Shown piece after piece: positions 39,766 to 51,000 of a DNA stretch of 64,000 nt (position 1 is the first letter of the stretch; each line of letters opens with the position of its first letter). The notes beneath the pieces are model-generated. The model saw nothing but the letters and a program-made list of their open reading frames with translations, was not told the origin of the DNA and ran no database searches. Source of the stretch: Lucifuga dentata (taxonomy: Eukaryota > Chordata > Actinopteri > Ophidiiformes > Bythitidae). Where the stretch lies: assembly GCA_014773175.1 (NCBI GenBank), contig VXCM01001344.1, positions 120,001 to 184,000 of the forward strand, written 5' to 3'. Made by a program: the position numbers and the translations under genes.

Positions 39766-42604
39766 TTAACAAGAGGATGACTTCTCTCCTGTGTGGATTC
39801 TCACGTGTTTCTTCAAATCTCCATTTAGTGTAAATTTTTTCCCGCAAAATGAACAACTAAATAATTCCTCTCCTGTGTGGGTTTTCATGTGTGTCTTCAG
39901 ATTTCCATTTTGTGTAAATTTCTTCCCACAAACTGAACAACTAAATAGATTTTCTCCTGTGTGGATTCTCACATGTTTCTTCAAAGCTGCATTTTGTGTA
40001 AACTTTTTTGCACAAACTGAACAACTAAATGGCTTCTCTCCTGTGTGGATTTTCATGTGTGTCTTCAGATTTCCATTTTGTGTAAATTTCTTCCCACAAA
40101 CTGAACAACTAAATAGATTTTCTCCTGTGTGGATTCTCACATGTTTCTTCAAAGCTGCATTTTGTGTAAACTTTTTTGCACAAACTGAACAACTAAATGG
40201 CTTCTCTCCTGTGTGGATTTTCATGTGTGTCTTCAGATTTCCATTTTGTGTAAATTTCTTCCCACAAACTGAACAACTAAATAGATTTTCTCCTGTGTGG
40301 ATTCTCACATGTTTCTTCAAAGCTGCATTTTGTGTAAACTTTTTTGCACAAACTGAACAACTAAATGGCTTCTCTCCTGTGTGGATTTTCATGTGTGTCT
40401 TCAGATTTCCATTTTGTGTAAATTTCTTCCCACAAACTGAACAACTAAATAGCTTTTCTCTTGTGTGGATGCTCATGTGTGTCTTCAGATGTTCATTTCG
40501 GATAAATTTCTTCCCACACACTGAACAACTAAATAGCTTCTCTCCTGTGTGGATTCTCTTATGTCTCTTCAAATCTCCATTTTGTGTAAAAGTTTTCTCA
40601 CAAACTGAACAACTAAATGACTCCTGTCCTGTGTGGATTTTCATGTGTGACTTCAGATTTTCATTTATTGTAAATTTTTTCCCACAAACTGAACAACTAA
40701 AAGGCTTCTCTCCTGTGTGGAATTTCATGTGTCTCACAACATGTTGCTTCCTTCTAAATTGTTTCTTGCAAGTGGAACAGCTGAAAGGCTTTTCTCCTGG
40801 ATGACATCTCATGNCTTCCTTCTAAATTGTTTCTTGCAAGTGGAACAGCTGAAAGGCTTTTCTCCTGGATGACATCTCATGTGATCATTTAACTTTTCTT
40901 TGTGAGTGAAACATTTATCACAAACTGAGCAACTAAAAGGCTTACTAGTATGGGTTCTCATATGTCTGCTCAGAATTCCCTCGTANAAACATTTATCACA
41001 AACTGAGCAACTAAAAGGCTTACTAGTATGGGTTCTCATATGTCTGCTCAGATTTCCCTCGTACTTAAATGTTGCACCACACTCAGAGCAGCTAAAAGTT
41101 TTCTTGCCAGTTTTACATCCCATATCACTGTCATGGACATCATGATGTTTTAGAGTGTTTAAGCTTGAATGAGGTTCTCTGGTTTCTTTCAAATCATCCT
41201 CATCGTCTTCACATTCAGAAGAGTCTGAAATCCTGTCATCACCAACTGGTTGTATAGAACTACCTGGATATAAGTTCCTGGATGGTCCTGGTCCTCCACA
41301 GTCCTCTACATCTGTTTCAGTCTGTTCAGTTGAGCTGCTTGCTAGAGGCTCTGTCTCTCTGTTCTCCTCAGTTTGGCTTTGATGAAGCTGTGAGGAATGA
41401 ACATTCTCTTCATCTTTTTCACTCCTCACAGGGACAAGAGTGATGACATCAGCCTGCTCCAGATCTGGAAGCTGCTCTCCTTCCTGTCTGGTACCAAGTT
41501 CCTCCTGCTCTTTAACATGCAGGAGCTCTGATTCCTCCTGGTTCACATNTCCTGTCTGGTACCAAGTTCCTCCTGCTCTTTAACATGCAGGAGCTCTGAT
41601 TCCTCCTGGTTCACACTGAAGCTCCATACCTGCTGCACCAACAGCTGCTGGATCTCTGCAGAGAAAACACAAACACACATTGGCATCATGGAGTTAAACT
41701 GAAACTGTTCATCTTGACACAAAAGGTTTATCAATAGTTTAAAGGTATGATGGTTGCTACAGTGCAACCATCATACTGTATTTACCACTAGGAAAACTGT
41801 CCAGCATAATTTTTAATGAGAATGGCCTTTTCTTCAAAGCTGGTGTGTTTTCATTCACAGAAGACAACTTCCAAAATAAATACACAATAGATTTAAGAAA
41901 ATTAACATGCATACTGAATTATGTTAAAAATATTTCTTGCCGTTTAAATATTGTGAGTCCATAAGAGTCCGCTAGATTCTGCCTCCAGCGGACACAGTTA
42001 TCAACCATCCATCACGTTCACTGATGCCACGCCCACAAATCTTTCAGCAGGTTAGCCGTGCTAGCAAGATGCCAACAAACACTTTGATGGAAGATGAGCT
42101 CGTTTCTAAAAAAGGTAACGTCACTTCATCACTTCTTCATTTGGAAGTTGTTTGGTTTTACGCTTCACAGCGTGGAGCAAACCAGCATGGTCTGTAAAGT
42201 TTGTAGGAACTGCAGCTACTGAAAGTAGCAGCACTTCAAACTATTTCAGCAGCTGTGACAAAAACATGCAGCTGAGTGGCAGCAATGCAGCGCTGCTAGA
42301 TGCAGATCTGCAGTCGCAAAGCACCAGCAGAAAAGCAAATGACACACATTACTGCATCATTTTCCAGCATCATGGCGTCTGATCAGAGGGTCTTCATATG
42401 GTGAAATACTGTGACATGTCAGAGCATCAAGCCAGTGGCAGCAGACAGGCTGGTGTTCCTCACAAGGAACCTGTAAATTACTGTAAAAATGTTTTATTTT
42501 AAAGGTTTTTGTTTAGACAGCCCAACAATTTCATTTAAAGCTATCATTAATTTTTCTTATTATTTTAATAAAAAAAAAAAAACTTATTTGAATTGTGTTT
42601 TTTN

Positions 42605-42639
<35 letters not shown>

Positions 42640-43311
42640 GAGATTTTTTTTTTAGGCCACATCACCCAGCTTTACTTTGATGCAAACGTTCAAACTTCTC
42701 CACCAGCTTGAAATTATCCAAAACTCTGCTGCAAAGATCATCACACACACCAAGTCCTCTGACCACATCACACCCATCCTCATTCTGCTCCACTAGTTCA
42801 CCAACAGATTCACTACAAAATTCTACTGCTTACTTTCAAAGCCCTCCAGAATCTGGCTCCTCCATACCTCTCAGAACTTCTTCATCCCTACACCCCCTCC
42901 CGTTCTCTGCAATCCTCCTCTGCTGCTCTGCTGTCTGTTCCAGCCTTCAGACTCAGCACCATGGCTGCCAGAGCTTCCAGCTGCTTTGACCCAGACTCTG
43001 GTCCTCACTTCCTCTACACATCCTGTCAGACGGACTCCATCACACACTTCAAATCACAGATTAAAACACACCTGTTTAAATTGGCTTACTCATTATAATT
43101 ACATTAATCATCCCATTCTACCCATACTGTATTTATCCACACTGCATATTGTTTTTATCTCATTTTTGACTTAATGCTGTTTTAATTACATGGTGTATTA
43201 TAAGTGTAAATGTACTTGAATTCTTTTTAATTTCATGCTGTTTTAATTCCTTTCCTGATGCACTGTATAGTGTCATTCAGTGTTTTGAAAGGCAACAACA
43301 AATAAAATCTA

Positions 43312-43360
<49 letters not shown>

Positions 43361-46300
43361 AAGCACTTTTTGTTTGCTTTTTGAGAAAAAAAACTTTCAT
43401 TTCTTTTTGTTAAACTTTGAACCATAAAAATCGTATGGAGTACAAACACAGTATAGGATAAGTAACAATACATATGAAGGCAAGCAGTACAGGTGAAAAA
43501 AGAAAAACAACCTAAATCACTTAAACATAATTAACACATTTTTGAAAAAGGCACCAAGTTTACGGATTACTTTTGAATGCTCTGACTGCAATAACAAAAC
43601 CAACTTAAACATAGATGACATAAGACTTAAGAAATACTTTTCTCTAGATTACATTATTTCCATATTTGTGCAGTCAAACAGTACATGATGTTCATCCCCA
43701 ACACAACTGTCACTGCATAATTTACACGTTCTATTTTTCCTTTCTAACCCTATATATATCTTCCAGTAACCTTTGGAATTCTAGAACTGGCAAATCTAAG
43801 TGATGTTAAACAGCAACATACTGGCAGATACTAAGAAATGATGTTTAAACCTGATTGAGGTTCCCTGTTCTCAAGAATCATAAGTCTTGTCATTACTGGA
43901 GGGTCATAAATGAATACCTGGATATGTGTTCCTGACTGGTTCTGGTCCTCCACAGTCCTCTCCATCAGATTCTCTTTTCATCTGTTCAGTGGAGCTGCTG
44001 CTCAGAGACTCTGCNCTCCACAGTCCTCTCCATCAGATTCTCTTTTCATCTGTTCAGTGGAGCTGCTGCTCAGAGACTCTGCCTCTCTTTTCTTTTCAGT
44101 TTGGTTCTGAAGCTGTGAGGACTGAACTTTCTCTTCATCTTCTTCACTCTTCACAGGGACAAGAGTGAAGGTGAACTTAGTGATATCAGCCTCCTCCAGA
44201 TCATGAAGCTGCTCTCCTTCCTGGCTGATCTGGAGTTCCTCCTGTTCCTCCTTTTTAATGTGTGAGGGCTCAGGCTCCTCCTGGTCCAGACTGGACCTCC
44301 TCTTTTGCTGCACCAACAGCTGCTGGATGTCTGCAGAGAATACAAAAACACACATTATTGGAAAATATGATATTAGTTTTGTCCAAACTTGTAAAGGTGT
44401 AACCTTTAGTTATGTCATACCTCAGTTTGGTACCATGTTATGGGGTGACACTTCTGTTTAAAATGGTACACTATCATGAAAAAGCATTTGCCCTCTTCCT
44501 GATATCTTCAATTTCTGCATATTTCACATTTAATTGTGTCAGATCTTCAAACAAAATTTAACAGAAGACAAAGACAGCCTGCGTAAACACAAAACACAGT
44601 TTTTAAATAATCATTTCTTGACTTAAAAGAAAAAATCACCTATGTCACCATGTGAAGAAGTACTCAATCAACCAAGTCGCCAAATTTAACTGATAAACTC
44701 AACTAGACGAGACACATCCAGGCTTGATTCCTGCAGCCTATTGAATCTAAACATCACTTAAATAGAAGCCTTCCAGCAATGTGAAGGAGCTAAAAGGTCT
44801 CAACAAGCTTCTCATGATGCCCAGATCAAAAGAAACTCCAGAAGAAATGAGAAAAAAAGTTATTGAAATATATCAGCTAGAAAGAGTTACAAACTCATTT
44901 TTGAGGATGTGGGATCAGAGGAACATCTAAGGAGCTGCAGGCCTCGCTCGCCACAGATATAATCAGCGTTCAGGATTCCAAAATTAGAAAGAAACGAGGC
45001 AAAAATGGAATCCATAGAGAGCTGCAAGGTGAAAACCACGACTAACCAAGAGAAACATAAAGACTCTTCTCACATTTACCAAATAACACCTGGATTACCC
45101 TCAGGCCTTTTGGGAAAATGTTCTGTGGACTGATTAGTGGAACTTTTAGGAAGACATGGACCCTGTTACATCTGGTGTAAAACTAACACAGCGTTCCACA
45201 TTAAAAACATCATAAACATGATGGTGGTAGTGTGATGGTGGAGGGTTACTTTGCTGTTTCAGGGCCTGGATGTCTCGTCATAATTGACAGAACCATGGAT
45301 TCTGCTCTCTACCAGAAAATCCTGAAGGAGAATATCTGATCATCAGTCCTTGATCTGAAACTCAAGCAGCAAGACAACTATTCAACACACAAGAGCAGGT
45401 CCACTTCTGAATGGCTAAATAAGAAATAAAATGAAGGTTTTGGAGCAGGATAGTCAAAGTCCTGACTGAACCCCATTGAGATGCTGTGATGGACCTTAAA
45501 TGCACCGTTCCTGCTAAAAAATCGCCAATGTGGCTGAAATAAAGCAATTCTGCAAAGAAGAGAGGAACAAAATTCCTGTTCAAAATGTGACTGAAATCCA
45601 GTTATCAGAAGTGTTTGTGCTGCTATTACTGCTAAATGTGGAACAACCATTAAGTTTAGGGGGAATTTACTTTTCCACATGGTGATATATGTGTTGGATA
45701 GCTTTTTTCCTTCAATGAATGAAATTATGTGGTTTTGTGTTTACTCAGGCCATCTTCGTCGTATATTAAATTTTGGCTGACGATCTGACAAGAGGGTGAC
45801 GAATATGCAAAAACAGAAATCAAGAAAAGGGCAAATACTTTTTCACGGCACTGTATATACACTCATGCACAAAAGAAACACAGCATTGTGCACATAATGG
45901 TTCATCATGGTTAACTGATATTTATTAAGTTCGACTCAGATCTACTTTGTATAAGTATTTTTAGCACAAGGGTGTTATTGTAGTCAATAATTCCTCCTAT
46001 ACTCACCACCCACGCAACACATCAAATGACAGTGGGTGTGATGGGTTTGAAAGATGGGCAGGGTGGGAATAAATATTGCTCAGGATAAATGATTTATGTC
46101 ACTCATTTCTAAGACTTTTGTAAGTTTTCTTACAGTATACAGCTTCTTGAAATATTCCGATTAAGTAATGCAGATTGTAACTGATCTGCATAGATTTACC
46201 ATTGAAAATTTGTTTAAACGTCATGATAAAAACACAGAAAGTGAACAAACCTGCTCTGNAGATTTACCATTGAAAATTTGTTTAAACGTCATGATAAAAA

Positions 46301-46511
46301 CACAGAAAGTGAACAAACCTGCTCTGTGTAACCGAACTTCAGGATTAAAAGCAGCTTTCAGTAGTTTGAGTTCTCGATGGTTCTCCTGTTGTGAACGATT
46401 AAATTCCTCCTGGTACTCTGCAATTGTTCTTTCACACAGTTCAAGTATTTCTTCAACAACTGCAGTTATTCGATGATTCACCAGCTCTCTCAGAATTTGT
46501 AATTTACACAT
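39766..46511 (-). CDS. C2H2 zinc-finger protein C
   Basis: Probable nuclear DNA-binding protein. Exon 1 is 46319-46511 ([19 protein letters not shown]...NPEVRLHRA, phase 1, donor GTTTGT). The optional linker exon 2a is 43918-44330. The finger exon is 39766-41655 (after [25 protein letters not shown], acidic linker, 14 C2H2 fingers, ends KSSSC-TAA). N's at 40814, 40986 and 41549 each follow a repeated 67-77 bp and falsely break the frame. Without the extra copies the exon is 1676 bp; exon 1 plus this exon gives 1869 bp, or 622 residues. Exon 2a shrinks to 345 bp, a multiple of three. Fingers 7-12 are three copies of one two-finger unit. It is the inverted twin of gene D. The intact frame argues for a working gene. 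Confidence 0.85.
39941..40444 (-). repeat. three identical 168-bp tandem units in gene C
   Basis: Units start at 39941, 40109 and 40277 and read identical by eye. Each encodes two fingers, with recognition stretches TQNGNLKTH and TQNAALKKH. Identity at silent sites means recent expansion or gene conversion, or possibly assembly copying. Confidence 0.9.
42060..42370 (+). mobile_element. hAT BED-finger fragment
   Basis: Plus strand shows WKLFGF, then MVCKVCRN and, in a shifted frame, SSTSNYFSS, the order of a BED zinc finger at a hAT transposase N-terminus. It is frameshifted, hence dead. Confidence 0.45.
42660..43358 (+). mobile_element. L2-type LINE 3' end with (ATT)n tail
   Basis: Plus-strand frames give [20 protein letters not shown] near 42713-42780, the C-terminal region of L2-type reverse transcriptase. 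Later come a [13 protein letters not shown] phrase and a 3' end TTTTGAAAGGCAACAACAAA followed by (ATT)n at 43316-43358. 5'-truncated and preceded by a poly-A with an N at 42604. Confidence 0.75.
43430..43800 (-). mobile_element. non-LTR retrotransposon 3' fragment
   Basis: Minus strand encodes [14 protein letters not shown] followed by a short hydrophobic segment, as in the Cys/His-containing tail of many fish and invertebrate LINE polymerases. Only the tail is left. Confidence 0.5.
43918..44330 (-). CDS. gene C exon 2a, extra linker exon
   Basis: Bounded by CTGCAG and donor GTATTC. It encodes [20 protein letters not shown] and an acidic linker ending NTYPG, with no finger. It enters and leaves in phase 1, so it can be included or skipped without changing frame. 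An isoform reading into the intron would stop three residues later (IHL). The N at 44015 repeats 67 bp. Confidence 0.7.
44469..45853 (+). mobile_element. Tc1-like transposon, dead
   Basis: Flanked by TA on both sides. The left end CACTATCATGAAAAAGCATT and right end ACTTTTTCACGGCACTG are inverted repeats. The interior keeps transposase segments such as [35 protein letters not shown] and NPIEML, with stops and frameshifts. It sits in gene C intron 1. Confidence 0.85.
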
Positions 46512-46656
46512 TTTGACACCACTGAAAGTTTTNTTATTCGATGATTCACCAGCTCTCTCAGAATTTGTAATTTACACATTTTGACACCACTGAAAGTTTT
46601 TCCTCGAAACAAACTTCGTCGTAAACTGTCTGTCCCTCTGTCTCGCGCTGTGTTGT

Positions 46657-46693
46657 GTTTCCGCTTCTAGCTAGCAAGCTAATCTAAGCTAAC
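46657..46693 (-). promoter_or_regulatory. shared 5' motif of the zinc-finger genes (C)
   Basis: Complement reads GTTAGCTTAGATTAGCTTGC then TAGCTAGAAGCGGAAAC, about 145 bp upstream of the annotated ATG (some of that distance is duplicated around the N at 46533). Confidence 0.5.
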
Positions 46694-46699
46694 TTTAGC

Positions 46700-47353
46700 C
46701 TATTATCGAGAGATTAGTAATGGGTTAATGTCCGAGCAGCGCCTCCAGTCAGAAAGACGTTTCCATAAACAGATGATGTAACGTTTTCTTTTCTCATGAA
46801 TGTAGAGAAGAACTTAAATGAAAAAGGAGTGATAATCAACTATTTTCAGACTAAAGTGAAGCTGTTACCCGGTCTGTTGTTCTACCGGATTGTACGCATG
46901 CGCAGATTTGTACTCTAACATCCGGCATTTCTGTACAGTCAAATAAAGTTCGGGGAAAAAAAAATTGCGCTGGGTTCAAATTTAAATAAACGATTTCTGT
47001 TTTATGCTGCGTTCGGCAGACCTTGGAACTCAGAATTTTCCGACTTCTTACTTCAAAAATGCATTGGAACGGCACTTGAAGTCGGAGCTCCGGCCGGGAA
47101 ACTCGGATCAAAACTTATTATTATTTATTTTTTATAAACTTTATTGAACAGAACAAGAACAAGTACAAAAAAAAGTAAATACATGAACAGAGATGAAGAG
47201 TATGTACAAAAAAAATTATGTATATACATATATATATATATATATATATGTATATACATATACAGATATACATTGAAAAAGCATTGTTTTTAACAAAAGG
47301 AAAACTAAAAGGTTGCCAGAGGTAGATTTAAAGTGTGTGTGTGTGTGTGTGTA

Positions 47354-47389
<36 letters not shown>

Positions 47390-47890
47390 TCGAATTAATT
47401 ATTTAATTATTAATCGTTTAAAATGTTTTAGTATATCTAGAAGGTTTCTTTAATGTTTCTTATGCATAGAAAGTAAAACGCTAGACGCACCTTACGTAAC
47501 TGTTCCGACTTATGTACAAAATCCAGCCGCAGGAACGGAACTCCTTGTAACCCGGGGACTGCTGTATATACTGTATATATATATACGTTTTCTTTCCTCT
47601 GCTAGTCTCCTGATCCCCTCTCCAGTCCAGATGGTGGCGGTAATGCGCCAAACAGCTGGTTTGCCTACCACCAACAATTTGACAGATGAAGAAGCAAAGC
47701 GACTTCCCCAATGGCGGCTCTAGCGTCTTGTCGAGTTCGTTGTTTTGTTTTGTTTGTTAAAGAAGCTTTCATTGATGAGTCTCGTTGTTATCTTCATATA
47801 ACAGCAGGAGTTAAGCATTAGATCTTCCGTGTGTTTTGTTAAATCTGTCTGTGGACAATGTTTGACTCGTCTCCTGGTGGCCAACAAGCT
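46700..47890. promoter_or_regulatory. shared upstream region of divergent genes C and D
   Basis: The two start codons lie 1.5 kb apart, pointing away from each other. The interval contains a PIF-like left end (47003-47110), (TA)n at 47224-47250 and (TG)n at 47335-47388. A GC-richer patch at 47600-47720 includes GATGGTGGCGGTAATGCG. A bidirectional promoter is inferred from layout only. Confidence 0.4.
47003..47110 (+). mobile_element. PIF/Harbinger-like left end
   Basis: TTA then TGCTGCGTTCGGCAGACC, followed by GACTTCTTACTTCAAAAATG, GAAGTCGGAGCTCCG and GGGAAACTCGGA, matches the left end of the 25345 element. No right end was found nearby. Confidence 0.6.
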
Positions 47891-47896
47891 GCTGCA

Positions 47897-47935
47897 GTTA
47901 GCTTAGCTTAGCTTGCTAAGTGTACAGACACGAGC
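47897..47935 (+). promoter_or_regulatory. shared 5' motif of the zinc-finger genes (D)
   Basis: GTTAGCTTAGCTTAGCTTGC followed by TAAGTGTACAGACACG, about 120 bp before the start codon. Confidence 0.5.
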
Positions 47936-48020
47936 AGAGACCACAATACAACACAGCGCTAACCAAAGTGACTGATGTACTGACGGAGTTTGACGGAGGA
48001 AACGTTTCTGTTGTGTCAAA

Positions 48021-51000
48021 ATGTCAAAGTCACAAACACTGAGAGAGATGGTGAATCGGCGATTAACTGCTGCTTTTGAAGAGATACTTGGACTATTTGA
48101 AACAACGATAGCAACGTTCGATGAGGACGTTTCTCGTTTACAACAGGAAAATTTCCAACAACGGAAGCTACTGAAGGCTGCTTTCAACCCTGAAGTCCGT
48201 TTACACAAAGCAGGTTTGTTCACTTTGAGTGTTTTCATCACAATATTCAGACTTATTTATTAGTATAGGTCGACTTTTGTATGAATAGTTGTATTTTACG
48301 TCTTCTCAAGCGGAGAATCAACCTCTTCTGATATTTCAGTAATAAGTCTCTGCCCCACCAGGAACGAAAAGGCAAGTAAAACTAATCCATCTCGTTAAAT
48401 AAAGGCTCTTTATTCAAGCTATCAATTCAATATTCTAAATTCTATTATCTGAATTGAATTAAAAATGATCTTTACGGTCTTTCTATTATTACGTTGTCAT
48501 TGTTGGTTTGACTATAAGCCGGGAGGTAATTTACCTGCTTATGACCCTGATTAACGGGTACTAATGATGACTAGAAGACGTGATGTTTTATCTTTATATT
48601 AATTAATGATGTTCTAGTTAAGTGATGCTGATGCGGAGTCCATTCAATAGCCCGTTAAAAAGAAACAGCATAATGATAAACATAAAGCCACAGAACGGCA
48701 CATCTTCCTGTTTTTCTCCGAAGCAGCTTGGCTCTTCTAGCCGCAGTGGCCGCCTCTGTCTCTCGGTAAAATACCGACGATAACATCACCCGTCTTTTAT
48801 TTGTTGTGCATTAACTCCACCCCTCTCAATAAACTAACAGGCATACAGGTTGTATAAAAATAAATAAATAATAAATGGCCGAAAAAAATATATGAAATAG
48901 TATACCAAATGGAAACAACAGAAGTCCTGTAGTGTATAAAATTGTATTTGTTCAGAGTTTAGTATGATCAGCTGATTCAGCTGTGTGATGATGTCATCAA
49001 GAATAATGCAGTCTCAGTTGAAAATTTAAGTGTTCTGTGTCCTCTGATCATGCCACTAGAGGCAGTAAGCTAAATGGGGGCAATTAATTTTTCACATGGT
49101 GATGTAGGTGCTGGAGAGCTTTTTTTCTTTCAATAAATGAACTAATCATTTAAAAACTGTGTATTGTGTTGCCTCAGACTGTCTTTGTCTTCTATTTGTT
49201 TTTGTTTGAAGATCTAGCACAATTAAGTGTGAGAAATATGCAAAAATAGAAGAAATCAGGAAGGGGGCAAGTACTTTTTCATGGCACTGTATACCATTTT
49301 AAACAAAAGTGTCACCCCATAACATGGAACCAAACTGAACTGTGATGTTTCTCACCTTTACAAGCTTGGGCAGAAATACAGTATTATATTCTATAATGTG
49401 TGTTTCTGTATTCTCTGCAGACATCCAGCAGCTGTTGGTGCAGAGGAGGCCCAGGACCCTCCTCCTGGACCAGGAGGAGCCTGAGCCCTCACACATTAAA
49501 ACAAAGGAACAGGAGGAACTCCAGATCAGCCAGGAAGGAGAGCAGCTTCACGATCTGGAGGAGGCTGATATCACTAAGTTCACCTTCACTCTTGTCCCTG
49601 TGAAAAGTGAAGAAGATGAAGCGAAAGTTCAGCTTCAAAACCCAACTGAAGAGAAAAAAGAGGCAGAGTCTCTAAGCAGCAGCTCCACTGAACAGACTGA
49701 AAGAGAATCTGATGGAGAGGACTGTGGAGGACCAGAACCAGCCAGGAACACATATCCAGGTATTCATTTATGACCCTCTAGTAATGAGTAGACTTCTGAC
49801 TCTTGAGAACAGGGAACCTCAATCAGGTTTAAACATCATTTCTTAACATCTGCCAGTATGTTGCTGTTTAATATTCAGGTGTGGCTAAAAGTTTTGTAGA
49901 CTGAGTTTGTAGGAAAACAGATTATGCTGCTAATGGAAATTAGTGACAGTATGAGTTCATCAAAACACACTAATTAGCTCTTTCCAAAGACAGAAAGACG
50001 TCATGTGATGATGATGATGATGATTATGATTATTAACTAGAATAGTTACCTGACTCATAATGCACAATACTTTTAGAATAGGTGATGAAAGCTGTGTTAC
50101 AAGGCTGCCAATTATATAAGAGCAACCCAAGTATTATTTATGTTGAACTTCATATTGATTTAGGTGTACATAGCTTTCAATAGAGGTATTAGGTGCTTTC
50201 CTTTTCGGGACATCAGAGACTTTAAAGCTGCAGTAGTTTCTGAACCATTTCTAGTTTTTTCTCCTGGGTAGGTNGGACATCAGAGACTTTAAAGCTGCAG
50301 TAGTTTCTGAACCATTTCTAGTTTTTTCTCCTGGGTAGGTTTTCTCTGATGATTTAGGATTTGCTGGGTGGAGCTCACAAAGAACATCACTGATTACTCA
50401 GACACGAGCTTTCCCAGACAGACAACTGCCATTGTTAAATACTCACATTTTGATTTTTACACAAAAAAAAAACAAGGTGCATTTGCACCAAATAGAATAA
50501 AACAGGAATGATATTTAAACATCAAGAAACATTTGAACATAATTCGGTATCAGTGTGAATTTTCTTAAATGTGCAGGTGGGGGAGGGGATTCCGTCATGA
50601 TATCATGTGTTTGTGTTTTTTCTGCAGAGATCCAGCAGCTGTTGGTGCAGCAGGTATGGAGCCTCAATGTGAACCAGGAGGAATCAGAGCTCCTGCATGT
50701 TAAAGAGCAGGAGGAACTTGGTACCAGACAGGAAGGAGAGCAGCTTCCAGATCTGGAGCAGGCTGATGTCATCACTCTTGTCCCTGTGAGGAGTGAAAAA
50801 GATGAAGAGAATGTTCATTCCTCACAGCTTCATCAAAGCCAAACTGAGGAGAACAGAGAGACAGAGCCTCTAGCAAGCAGCTCAACTGAACAGACTGAAA
50901 CAGATGTAGAGGACTGTGGAGGACCAGGACCATCCAGGAACTTAGATCCAGGTAGTTCTACACAACCAGTTGGTGATGACAGGATTTCAGACTCTTCTGA

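Larger units (their letters stand above)
41660..43917 (-). other. gene C intron between exon 2a and finger exon
   Basis: About 2.3 kb against 0.87 kb in gene D. The excess is made of a hAT/BED relic, an L2 tail and another LINE fragment, listed separately. Confidence 0.7.

Noticed and set aside
46534..46600. A second partial first exon beside gene C's exon 1
   Set aside because: It is the repeated stretch around the N at 46533, an assembly overlap.
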